From positions 1 through 5,025 of the forward strand of contig CADBNJ010000026.1 of NCBI GenBank assembly GCA_902795955.1: a DNA stretch of 5,025 nt, in the 5' to 3' direction. Of this stretch, positions 1 through 5,025 are shown piece by piece. The position numbers were made by a program, and so were the translations under genes. Position 1 is the stretch's first letter. The number at the start of each line of letters is the position of its first letter. Below the pieces are notes generated by a model, which saw only the letters and a list, made by a program, of their open reading frames with translations, was not told where the DNA came from and ran no database searches. The DNA comes from Oscillospiraceae bacterium. GTDB lineage: Bacteria; Bacillota; Clostridia; Saccharofermentanales; Saccharofermentanaceae.

Positions 1-12
1 CCATAAAAGAAC

Positions 13-24
13 AAACGAACGTTT
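13..24. promoter_or_regulatory. Small perfect inverted repeat upstream of the small membrane protein gene
   Basis: AAACG, a two-base AA spacer, then CGTTT form a perfect inverted repeat with 5-bp arms. It lies just before the ribosome binding site of the gene starting at 45. It could be an operator or simply chance, because only 44 bases upstream of the gene are visible and no -35/-10 pair can be assigned. It does not fit the Gram-positive LexA box, which needs GAAC and GTTC half-sites. Confidence 0.2.
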
Positions 25-44
25 TTGAGAGGAGAATAACTGTT

Positions 45-257
45 ATGTCACCTGTTGAAGTAATGTGTTTTTTCTTTATATCACTTGCAATAATCAAAGC
101 TGTCAGGGATTGTATCGAATTCTGGAACCGCGAAGAAGCTGACTATATTCCCGTTAGGACTGCCAGAGTATCGCGCGTACCTGTATCACGCCGCGGCGCC
201 AGAGTAACAGCTATCGGAAGAGAATATGAACATGCACGAAGAGGCCGGAGTGCCTGA
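45..257 (+). CDS. Hypothetical small membrane-anchored basic protein (70 aa)
   Basis: I do not recognise the family. The 70-residue product has an N-terminal hydrophobic stretch (about residues 3-19, rich in Phe, Ile, Val and Leu), likely a single membrane helix. A short acidic patch follows (around residues 29-33), then an arginine-rich tail (residues 38-69) with little hydrophobic content. This would suit a small membrane protein whose basic tail touches lipids, nucleic acid or an acidic partner. The start is supported by a purine-rich Shine-Dalgarno (AGGAG at 30-34) ten bases before ATG. It is the only candidate gene on the plus strand and converges on the minus-strand operon. The 9-base word GCCAGAGTA occurs twice (162-170 and 198-206), encoding Ala-Arg-Val each time, 12 codons apart. 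Without homology evidence it could still be a spurious reading frame, but the start context favours a real gene. Confidence 0.6.
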   Translation: MSPVEVMCFFFISLAIIKAVRDCIEFWNREEADYIPVRTARVSRVPVSRRGARVTAIGREYEHARRGRSA

Positions 258-296
258 ACTATATTTCCATTCACCTGATGTTTGAACCGGCTGATA

Positions 297-356
297 CGGG
301 GATCAACTGCCCTTCCTCCATGCCCACCACACACTTATACACGGCAGTTATCCCCG
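297..356. repeat. Long imperfect inverted repeat / large hairpin in the convergent intergenic spacer
   Basis: CGGGGATcAACTGCC (297-311) pairs with GGCAGTTATCCCCG (343-356). This gives 14 base pairs interrupted only by the unpaired C at 304, around a 31-nt loop. A short CCGG/CCGG pairing (287-290 with 357-360) may extend the stem after a bulge. It lies between the stop codons of two convergent genes, so either 3' end could carry the fold in RNA. There is no clean T-tract after either arm, so it is not a textbook intrinsic terminator. A processed 3' UTR structure, a bidirectional termination/stabilising element or a decayed repeat unit are all possible. The remaining spacer bases show no other recognisable element apart from the hairpin at 371-392. 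Confidence 0.55.
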
Positions 357-370
357 CCGGGCAAACACGG

Positions 371-392
371 TGAAGTTGCCTGAGGCAGTTCA
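371..392 (-). terminator. Possible weak terminator hairpin after the operon's last gene
   Basis: TGAAGTTGCC (371-380) and GGCAGTTCA (384-392) form two 4-bp helices, TGCC/GGCA and TGAA/TTCA, separated by a small internal loop and closed by a 3-nt loop. On the minus strand the hairpin begins six bases after the TAA stop of the PAS-GGDEF gene, the usual place for a terminator. The following bases (CCGTGTTTG) lack a proper U-run, so termination efficiency is doubtful. It may instead act with the larger inverted repeat immediately beyond it. Confidence 0.3.
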
Positions 393-398
393 CGCAGG

Positions 399-1319
399 TT
401 ACATTGAAGCCTGATTCTTACCGTTACGCTTGGATTTGTTGAGCTTACGCTCCGCAGTTGCCAGGAATTCCTCGAGATCGGAATCCTTATCAAATGCGGC
501 AACACCTGCAGATATGGTGATCTTGCCGACATCGCCGTCAAGCCTTACGGGAGTACCGGCTACTGCATCGACAATTCTCTTTGCAATACCGAGAGCAGGG
601 ATCTTGTCGCAGCCCGGAAGAATAATTGCAAATTCATCGCCGCCTGTTCTGAAGCAAGTATCAGGCTTGCGGCAGTTGGACAGCATCAGGGAAGCGATCG
701 TTCTGAGGAACAGATCTCCGTTCTGCTGGCCATACCGGTCATTGATCGCTGTCATGTCATCTACATCAATAACGATCAGGGAGAAGTTGCCCTCTTCCTT
801 CCTGTCAGAATAGAAACTTGACATCTTATCCAGCTTCTCATAGAAGTATCTGCGGTTATACAGTCCGCTCAGGTCATCGACACGGGCAAGTCTTGATAAC
901 TTGACCAAGGACTGCTGAAGATCGTTCTCCAGCTTGAGGTGATCTGTTATGTCACGGCTGATGCCCCAGGTTCCTATTACCTTGCCGTTCTCGTCATAGA
1001 GCGGGTACTTGGATGCCATAAAGTAACGTACAGTCTCATCATCAAGAACAAGTTCCTCAGTCATGTTAACGATTGCCTGCTCTGAAGCCATTATCGTCAT
1101 CTCTGTATCCTTTGCAGACTGTGCAAAATCCTTGGGGAAGTAGTCGAAGTCACTCTTGCCTATCATGTCCTCTGCGCTCTTGGCACCTACCTGCTTAGCA
1201 TGACTCTCGGTAACCCATATGAATTTGGAGTCTTTGTCCTTGAAATACACAGTATCTTGAGAATACTTACCGATCGTTTTGAGAAGGATACTCTCAATAT
1301 TCTTGCTGTCTATACTCAT
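399..1319 (-). CDS. PAS domain-containing diguanylate cyclase (GGDEF), cytoplasmic
   Basis: The predicted product is a soluble 306-residue diguanylate cyclase that condenses two GTP into c-di-GMP under control of a PAS sensor. The PAS domain spans about residues 18-126. It has the typical PAS_4-like pattern: a YFKDKDS strand, IGKSDFDYFP, and the closing GTWGISRDIT before a short linker helix. The GGDEF domain follows (about 148-306): DDLSGLYNRR near 148, the metal-binding Asp at 185 (VIDVDD), IND and NGD nucleotide-contact positions near 192-202, and an intact GGDEF at 226-230. The inhibitory I-site RxxD is present as RKPD (217-220), exactly five residues before GGDEF, so product inhibition is expected. 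The usual GH in the GHxxGD motif reads GQ here. No signal peptide or membrane helix is seen. An upstream in-frame ATG at 1337 would overlap the permease stop but has no Shine-Dalgarno. The start at 1319 has AGGGAGG four bases away and is preferred. It is the last gene of the operon. Confidence 0.93.
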   Translation of the reverse strand: MSIDSKNIESILLKTIGKYSQDTVYFKDKDSKFIWVTESHAKQVGAKSAEDMIGKSDFDYFPKDFAQSAKDTEMTIMASEQAIVNMTEELVLDDETVRYFMASKYPLYDENGKVIGTWGISRDITDHLKLENDLQQSLVKLSRLARVDDLSGLYNRRYFYEKLDKMSSFYSDRKEEGNFSLIVIDVDDMTAINDRYGQQNGDLFLRTIASLMLSNCRKPDTCFRTGGDEFAIILPGCDKIPALGIAKRIVDAVAGTPVRLDGDVGKITISAGVAAFDKDSDLEEFLATAERKLNKSKRNGKNQASM

Positions 1320-1323
1320 ACGG

Positions 1324-1330
1324 CCTCCCT
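1324..1330 (-). promoter_or_regulatory. Ribosome binding site deciding the PAS-GGDEF start
   Basis: AGGGAGG sits four bases before the ATG at 1319, whereas the ATG at 1337 (overlapping the permease TGA) has no purine-rich site upstream. The site lies between the permease stop and the chosen start. The 9-mer CAGGGAGGC that contains it is identical to the one before the permease gene. Confidence 0.7.
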
Positions 1331-1333
1331 GCA

Positions 1334-2185
1334 TCATGTGTCAAGATCACGTTTTGAAGATAAAAGGATACTGCCGGCAAAGGTCAGTATAAGATAGATT
1401 ATCGCACAAAACGTCGTAAGAATCACTACCTTTCCGCTTGCATCCATCCCAACCTTCTCAAGGATCCTTGCGGGGAACAGGTAATTGAGGGAGAAATCTT
1501 TCCAGTGATACTTGTGCTCCAGAAGGAAATCAAATATGTTGATGGGAATATTCAGTATGCCGATGGCGATCAGTATTCCGAAGACCATTCCGCCTGCCCT
1601 GCTCTTGGTCAGAGTCACCAGGAGGCAAAGTGTTGACACAAATGCCATTGCGGCCAGATAGGATCTCACAAAGAACCTCAGGGATTTAAGCGATAATCCA
1701 AGCCTCAGGCTCCTCGCCCATATCATATTTGATATGAAGCTGACGATCCAGGTGAGGATAAATACGGCCAGCACAAAAACAGCCAGGACGGCCATCTGAG
1801 ATACGATCTTGACCCACCGCCGTCCGTTGATGATCGGATAATTCTTCATGTTGTGTGTCGCGTAATCACTTCCGAGGAACAGTGCTGCCATGATCGCGAT
1901 CATCAGGATGATGAGCGTTCCGTGAACATTGCTCTCGAACGTCTGAGCCACGGTATAGTTATATCCTTCTCCTTTTCCGAACATGCTGTAGTTTTCACTT
2001 GAACCTCCCAGTTGGGTTGCAACACTCTCCAGGCCGAGTGCACTGACAAGCGCGCCTTCGGGATTGAATCTCAGGAGGAAAAATGTCTGAACGAACATTA
2101 TAACCACCAGTATTATCGGAAGAACTATCAGCGCTTTCATCTTGGTTAATCTGAAGAATTCCATTCTTATAAAATTGACTGTCAC
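1334..2185 (-). CDS. ABC-2 type transporter permease, BcrB/lantibiotic-immunity-like
   Basis: This 283-residue integral membrane protein is the translocation subunit partnering the ATPase encoded just upstream. Six hydrophobic segments are readable at about residues 18-39, 89-106, 127-153, 171-193, 199-222 and 252-276. The loop between the first two (about 40-88) is probably extracytoplasmic. After the second helix comes a conserved-looking DY-x(4)-MKN element (about 107-115) followed by basic residues. It resembles the (E/D)xxxGTxKN signature of permeases that act with BcrA-type ATPases in bacitracin or lantibiotic resistance. The start is taken as GTG at 2185 because AGGGAGG (2193-2199) lies seven bases away. 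The GTG at 2191, overlapping the ATPase stop as GTGA, would leave only one base of spacing. The substrate cannot be deduced, and peptide antibiotic, bacteriocin, signal peptide or lipid are all possible. Its stop overlaps an ATG of the next gene as ATGA. Confidence 0.88.
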   Translation of the reverse strand: MTVNFIRMEFFRLTKMKALIVLPIILVVIMFVQTFFLLRFNPEGALVSALGLESVATQLGGSSENYSMFGKGEGYNYTVAQTFESNVHGTLIILMIAIMAALFLGSDYATHNMKNYPIINGRRWVKIVSQMAVLAVFVLAVFILTWIVSFISNMIWARSLRLGLSLKSLRFFVRSYLAAMAFVSTLCLLVTLTKSRAGGMVFGILIAIGILNIPINIFDFLLEHKYHWKDFSLNYLFPARILEKVGMDASGKVVILTTFCAIIYLILTFAGSILLSSKRDLDT

Positions 2186-2187
2186 GA

Positions 2188-3105
2188 TCACGCCTCCCTG
2201 AATGAATCCTTGACTGTATCAAGGTAATACTGTTCAAGGTCCGTGGATTCATACTCGAATGAATATACAAGTATGCCGGCCTTGCAGATCTCCATGTTGA
2301 TGACCGGGCCCGGATCACCCTCCTCGTATACATAGAGCGTGTTGCCGTCTGCCAGCTCGATATCAGTATGTCCGGAAGTGAACAATACCTCTTTGGCTCT
2401 CAAAGCATCGGCACACTTTACGATCAGCTTGCCTTTGCGCTTCGACTCCAGCCGGTCGACGCTGAACTCGTCGACGATCCTGCCCGAATCGATTATCGCG
2501 AACTCGGTCGCCACCTTGGCAAGTTCAGCCAGGATATGGCTCGATATGATTATGGTCGTCCCCTTCTCGCGGTTGACCTTTGTGAGCATGTCTCTTATCT
2601 CGGCGATCCCCTCAGGGTCAAGGCCGTTGATCGGTTCGTCCAGATAGAGGATATCAGGGTCTCCTACAAGCGCCATTGCGATCCCAAGTCTCTGCTTCAT
2701 ACCTAGCGAGAATCTTCTCACGATCTTATCACCTGCGCCGCCGAGACCTACTATCCTGAGCAGCTCTTTGACCGTGCCGTCATTGAAGCAGTCGTACGCG
2801 ATGCTCTTGAGCTTGAGATTGTCGTATGCCGTCAACTGGGGCATGAGGGCCGGGATCTCGATAAGCGACCCGATCCTGCCGTATGCCTCAGCGTTGCCGC
2901 CCGGGCACCCGACATATTCATAAGAACCCGACGTCGGTCTGCACATACCCGACATCATGCGCATAAGAGTGGTCTTGCCGGCACCATTCTTGCCGATAAG
3001 ACCGTATATTGAGCCTTTTTTGATCTTGATGTTTACGTTCTCAACCGCATTGCGCTTTCCGAAAGCCTTAGTAAGGTTCCGTGTCTCAACCAGGATCTCT
3101 GACAT
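2188..3105 (-). CDS. ABC transporter ATP-binding protein, BcrA/LanF-like
   Basis: This 305-residue ATPase subunit is expected to power the adjacent six-helix permease as a homodimer at the inner face of the membrane. All nucleotide-binding motifs are intact: Walker A GKNGAGKT (38-45), signature FSLGMKQR (132-139), Walker B ILYLDEP (152-158), D-loop NGLDPEG (160-166) and switch His190 in SSH. At the Q-loop position the sequence is IEIPALMPQLTAYDNL with Glu83 in place of the usual Gln. This glutamate variant is known from lantibiotic-immunity LanF and related BcrA-type ATPases, and supports that subfamily. The C-terminal extension (about 220-305) ends in LEQYYLD, typical of these proteins. The start ATG at 3105 has AAGGAAG (3112-3118) six bases upstream and follows the cyclase stop by one base (ATGATATG junction), implying coupled translation. 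The substrate is unknown. Resistance, immunity or export of a peptide is the family-based expectation. Confidence 0.93.
   Translation of the reverse strand: MSEILVETRNLTKAFGKRNAVENVNIKIKKGSIYGLIGKNGAGKTTLMRMMSGMCRPTSGSYEYVGCPGGNAEAYGRIGSLIEIPALMPQLTAYDNLKLKSIAYDCFNDGTVKELLRIVGLGGAGDKIVRRFSLGMKQRLGIAMALVGDPDILYLDEPINGLDPEGIAEIRDMLTKVNREKGTTIIISSHILAELAKVATEFAIIDSGRIVDEFSVDRLESKRKGKLIVKCADALRAKEVLFTSGHTDIELADGNTLYVYEEGDPGPVINMEICKAGILVYSFEYESTDLEQYYLDTVKDSFREA
2193..2199 (-). promoter_or_regulatory. Ribosome binding site deciding the permease GTG start
   Basis: AGGGAGG is located inside the last codons of the ATPase gene. It has ideal 7-base spacing to the GTG at 2185 and only one base to the alternative GTG at 2191, so the shorter form is favoured. 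The flanking 9-mer CAGGGAGGC is repeated exactly before the PAS-GGDEF gene. Confidence 0.65.
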
Positions 3106-3106
3106 A

Positions 3107-4825
3107 TCATGCTTCCTTTATTCTTTTCTTTGCATTATACATCCTAATGTCGGCTTCGCGCACGGCAATATTCGGAGACATGTAATTTCTGGCACTGCTG
3201 TAGATCTCCCCGTGAGCCGCCCTCACCTCGAAAGGGAATGTCTTTCCGGCATTCACCCGTTCAAGTGCACGCTCAAAATTGGCTATGCAGTCAAGCCCCA
3301 GCTGCCTTGTTCCCGGTATCAGAGCCACAAATTCATCACCGCCCCACCTGCAGTACAGCCCCGCCTTGGAAAATGCCTCCGTCATGCACTCAGCCGTCGC
3401 TACCAGGAGCCTGTCACCCATGTCGTGCCCGTGCACGTCGTTGGCCTTCTTGAGATCGTTGAGATCGATGAAGACGAGAGTGTAATCCTTTTGTCCGTCA
3501 GCCTCGAGTTCATCCACCTTGCTGTTGAAATAATTACGGTTAGGGATCATTGTCAGGTTATCTTTGAATGCAAAGATCTCCAGCTGCTGCTTCTCAAAGA
3601 ACATTGTCTGCTCCTCCAGATTACGGATGATGTAGAACATCGTCACCATTACCGCCATGACAAGCGCCGAGTAACTGCCGATCCTGAACTCAACGATTGC
3701 CGGTGCATCGGGAATATACATCAGCTGATATCTTCCGATCTCAAGGACGGCGAGGAGAAGCATTACGATGCAGCCTGTCCTGAGTATCATCGTTGATGTG
3801 GAACTGACTATGCTCTTATCTGCAAAAAGACCGAATACGAAGAATAGTATTTCGAGCAGGAGCAGTATCAGCAATATGCGGATAAAACTCTGGGGTGTCA
3901 GCTTGTCAGACATCACAGACATCACGATCATAGCGGCAAAATACCCCGTTACGACTGTCAGTATGCCGGCCCAGATCTTATGGAATACGCCGTTCCTGTA
4001 GAATACGGTGCCGAGGATAGCGATCGACAATGTGAGGGTATACATCGCGTAATACTCGCCCCTGGAACAGATATAGACACTCTGTATGAATATCGGGAGC
4101 ATTCTCTCGGAGCCCATACTCCACACGGCGAAGCTGAGCACAAGAGGAAACAGGGCGAGACCTATGTCGAATTCGCGCAGTATCACGGATCTTACGAGGC
4201 TGTATGCCGTCATGAGCATCGAACCGATTACAGTGGTTATAAGGAGGATGAACAGCGCCTGGTTGTCTTCAAGCGGGACTTTCCAGACATCATCTGCCAT
4301 GACGATCACCGGATCGATCTCGGATACCGATCTGTCTGTCGCAGAGAACAGCTCAACCGAGACTATCCTGCCGGACAGGTCATATGCATCCGTTACCAGA
4401 GGTATCGTATAACTCCTGTTGCCCGGGAACTGCTCGGGAATGCCCTTGCGGACATCCTTCCACCCGTCACTGTAGATCATCCTGTTGCCGTCGTAGACTT
4501 TTACGGCGCAGTTATAAGCTTCGAAATACATAACCGGCATCGGAACCCTGCCGGATATACTCTCCGGAATATCAACTTTGACTACGGCTTTGTCCCCGGT
4601 GTTGAGGGCTTTAAATCTCTTCTCCGTGTAATAAGACGTGGTCCCGTCAGAATGGTAAACCGTCGCCACGCAATTATCCAATGACAGTTTATAATTGAGC
4701 CTTACGCCCACGCCCATGAGAAAGGTCACCATAAAAACGATAAACACAAGAACAGAGACTATGGCAACGGCCATATTCCTGTTAATGCGTCTGCGGTTCT
4801 TCAATGTCAGATTCTCAGTACTCAT
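3107..4825 (-). CDS. Membrane diguanylate cyclase with extracytoplasmic sensor and 7-helix module (7TMR-DISM-like GGDEF)
   Basis: This 572-residue protein is predicted to make c-di-GMP in response to an external cue. A basic N-terminus precedes helix 1 (about 19-40). Residues 42-186 form a beta-rich extracytoplasmic domain. Seven further hydrophobic segments follow (about 189-210, 220-237, 259-275, 284-305, 312-335, 346-368, 382-400), the layout of 7TMR-DISM receptors. A short helical linker (402-418) leads to the GGDEF domain (about 420-572): DNLTMIPNR (422-430), IDLNDLK with metal-binding Asp454, ND plus GHDMGD (462-471), GGDEF intact at 495-499 and a closing MYNAKKR. The RxxD I-site is absent: SKAG occupies 486-489, so feedback inhibition at the primary site is not expected. 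An in-frame TAG at 4835-4837 rules out a longer protein. The ATG at 4825 has no convincing Shine-Dalgarno. It is the first gene of the tight four-gene unit. The DISM assignment rests on topology, not on sequence motifs. Confidence 0.92.
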   Translation of the reverse strand: MSTENLTLKNRRRINRNMAVAIVSVLVFIVFMVTFLMGVGVRLNYKLSLDNCVATVYHSDGTTSYYTEKRFKALNTGDKAVVKVDIPESISGRVPMPVMYFEAYNCAVKVYDGNRMIYSDGWKDVRKGIPEQFPGNRSYTIPLVTDAYDLSGRIVSVELFSATDRSVSEIDPVIVMADDVWKVPLEDNQALFILLITTVIGSMLMTAYSLVRSVILREFDIGLALFPLVLSFAVWSMGSERMLPIFIQSVYICSRGEYYAMYTLTLSIAILGTVFYRNGVFHKIWAGILTVVTGYFAAMIVMSVMSDKLTPQSFIRILLILLLLEILFFVFGLFADKSIVSSTSTMILRTGCIVMLLLAVLEIGRYQLMYIPDAPAIVEFRIGSYSALVMAVMVTMFYIIRNLEEQTMFFEKQQLEIFAFKDNLTMIPNRNYFNSKVDELEADGQKDYTLVFIDLNDLKKANDVHGHDMGDRLLVATAECMTEAFSKAGLYCRWGGDEFVALIPGTRQLGLDCIANFERALERVNAGKTFPFEVRAAHGEIYSSARNYMSPNIAVREADIRMYNAKKRIKEA

Positions 4826-4831
4826 ACTATT

Positions 4832-4837
4832 ATTCTA
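4832..4837 (-). promoter_or_regulatory. Possible -10 box close to the membrane cyclase start (leaderless transcript candidate)
   Basis: TAGAAT differs from TATAAT at one position and ends six bases before the ATG at 4825. A transcript from it would begin at or next to the start codon, which would fit the lack of a Shine-Dalgarno there. No good -35 hexamer is visible 16-18 bases upstream. An upstream TTGCAA is 31 bases away, too far to pair with it. Treat this as a weak candidate. Confidence 0.25.
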
Positions 4838-4840
4838 ATT

Positions 4841-4857
4841 CATGCACCGGTGACATG
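4841..4857. promoter_or_regulatory. Palindrome in the upstream region of the operon, possible operator
   Basis: On the plus strand CATG, the perfect 8-bp palindrome CACCGGTG (4845-4852), one A, then CATG again form a nearly symmetrical 17-bp element. It falls in the 62-nt gap between the upstream gene's stop and the first cyclase ATG, beside the candidate -10 box, where a repressor or activator site would be expected. No known regulator consensus is recognised. Confidence 0.3.
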
Positions 4858-4887
4858 TTATTAACGCTTTGCAAATATTGCGGTTCT

Positions 4888-5025
4888 TCACGTCACCCGG
4901 ACGGTAAGCTTCACACTCACGGGTTCTTCACAGTCAGGCAGACTGACAATAACCGTGGCTGTACCTGCCGTGCCCGTACTGCGCACATATAAGCCGCCCA
5001 TTCCGCCGTTGATGTCGGCCATATC
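4888..5025 (-). CDS. C-terminal end of a beta-rich protein, cut by the window edge (possibly glycoside hydrolase family 2-like)
   Basis: Reading the minus strand from the window edge gives 45 uninterrupted codons ending in TGA at 4890-4888. The segment opens with DINGGMGGLYVRSTG, continues as alternating beta-strand-like residues (TATVIVS, then VSVKLTVRV) and stops right after the last strand. This pattern of a glycine-rich turn, a VRSTG strand and a closing strand pair resembles the C-terminal Ig-like domain of large glycoside hydrolase family 2 enzymes, but similar strands occur in other surface or secreted beta-sandwich proteins. The identity is therefore tentative. It lies on the same strand as the four-gene unit, 62 nt upstream of it. 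No strong terminator is seen in between, so read-through into the cyclase operon is possible. Everything upstream of these 45 residues lies outside the window. Confidence 0.65.
   Translation of the reverse strand, partial: DMADINGGMGGLYVRSTGTAGTATVIVSLPDCEEPVSVKLTVRVT

Noticed and set aside
17..24. LexA/SOS box before the small membrane protein gene
   Set aside because: Two GAAC words occur as direct copies (9-12 and 17-20) but no GTTC half-site follows at the required spacing.
143..334. Minus-strand frame of 63 codons overlapping the small plus-strand gene
   Set aside because: It starts inside the loop of the inverted repeat without a usable ribosome binding site, covers the small gene antisense, and its product is compositionally random.
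357..405. Possible c-di-GMP-I (GEMM) riboswitch on the plus strand (GGCAAAC followed later by ACGCAGG)
   Set aside because: The GAAA tetraloop and its receptor and the ACGCAAAGCC core are missing, and the position after a stop codon and antisense to the cyclase end makes no regulatory sense. No GEMM match is seen upstream of the operon either.
2957..3796. Plus-strand open frame of 279 codons
   Set aside because: It is fully antisense to the membrane cyclase and ABC ATPase genes, whose motifs are unambiguous, and its product has no recognisable domain.
3980..4684. Plus-strand open frame of 234 codons
   Set aside because: It lies entirely antisense to the membrane cyclase gene, and its composition is that of a complementary-strand shadow.
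4868..4875. TTTGCAAA palindrome containing TTGCAA as a -35 box
   Set aside because: No acceptable -10 hexamer lies 16-18 bases downstream, and an 8-bp AT-rich palindrome is common by chance.
4795..4930. Three copies of GGTTCTTCA (4795-4803, 4882-4890, 4922-4930)
   Set aside because: The copies are short, irregularly spaced and lie partly inside two different coding regions, so chance or codon usage explains them.

Overview
The window looks like chromosomal DNA of a low-to-mid-GC Firmicute, probably a gut- or rumen-type clostridium (Lachnospiraceae/Oscillospiraceae-like). This is inferred from strong AGGGAGG-type ribosome binding sites, the domain style of the GGDEF proteins and a bacitracin-type (BcrA/BcrB) ABC transporter. 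Genus cannot be settled from the sequence alone. No RNA gene, insertion sequence, CRISPR array or replication origin is visible.

Layout. The dominant structure is a tightly packed four-gene unit on the minus strand, read from about 4825 down to 399. Its order is a membrane diguanylate cyclase with an extracytoplasmic sensor and seven-helix module (3107-4825), a BcrA-type ABC ATPase (2188-3105), a six-helix ABC-2 permease (1334-2185), and a cytoplasmic PAS-GGDEF diguanylate cyclase (399-1319). Junctions are 1, 2 and 14 nt, so co-transcription and translational coupling are very likely. Upstream on the same strand lies the 45-residue C-terminal end of another protein (4888-5025), a beta-rich segment cut by the window edge. 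It is separated from the cyclase by a 62-nt gap that holds a palindrome and a possible -10 box. At the far left a small plus-strand gene (45-257) encodes a 70-residue membrane-anchored basic protein. It converges on the operon across a 141-nt spacer (258-398) that contains a long imperfect inverted repeat and a second hairpin next to the operon's last stop codon.

Working model. The two cyclases bracket a transporter of the class usually linked to peptide-antibiotic resistance, lantibiotic immunity or export. The membrane cyclase lacks the RxxD inhibitory site and could report an external signal. The PAS cyclase keeps the RxxD site and could be product-inhibited. The arrangement suggests that c-di-GMP synthesis and the ABC exporter belong to one response module. 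This is inferred from gene order, and no substrate or target is visible.
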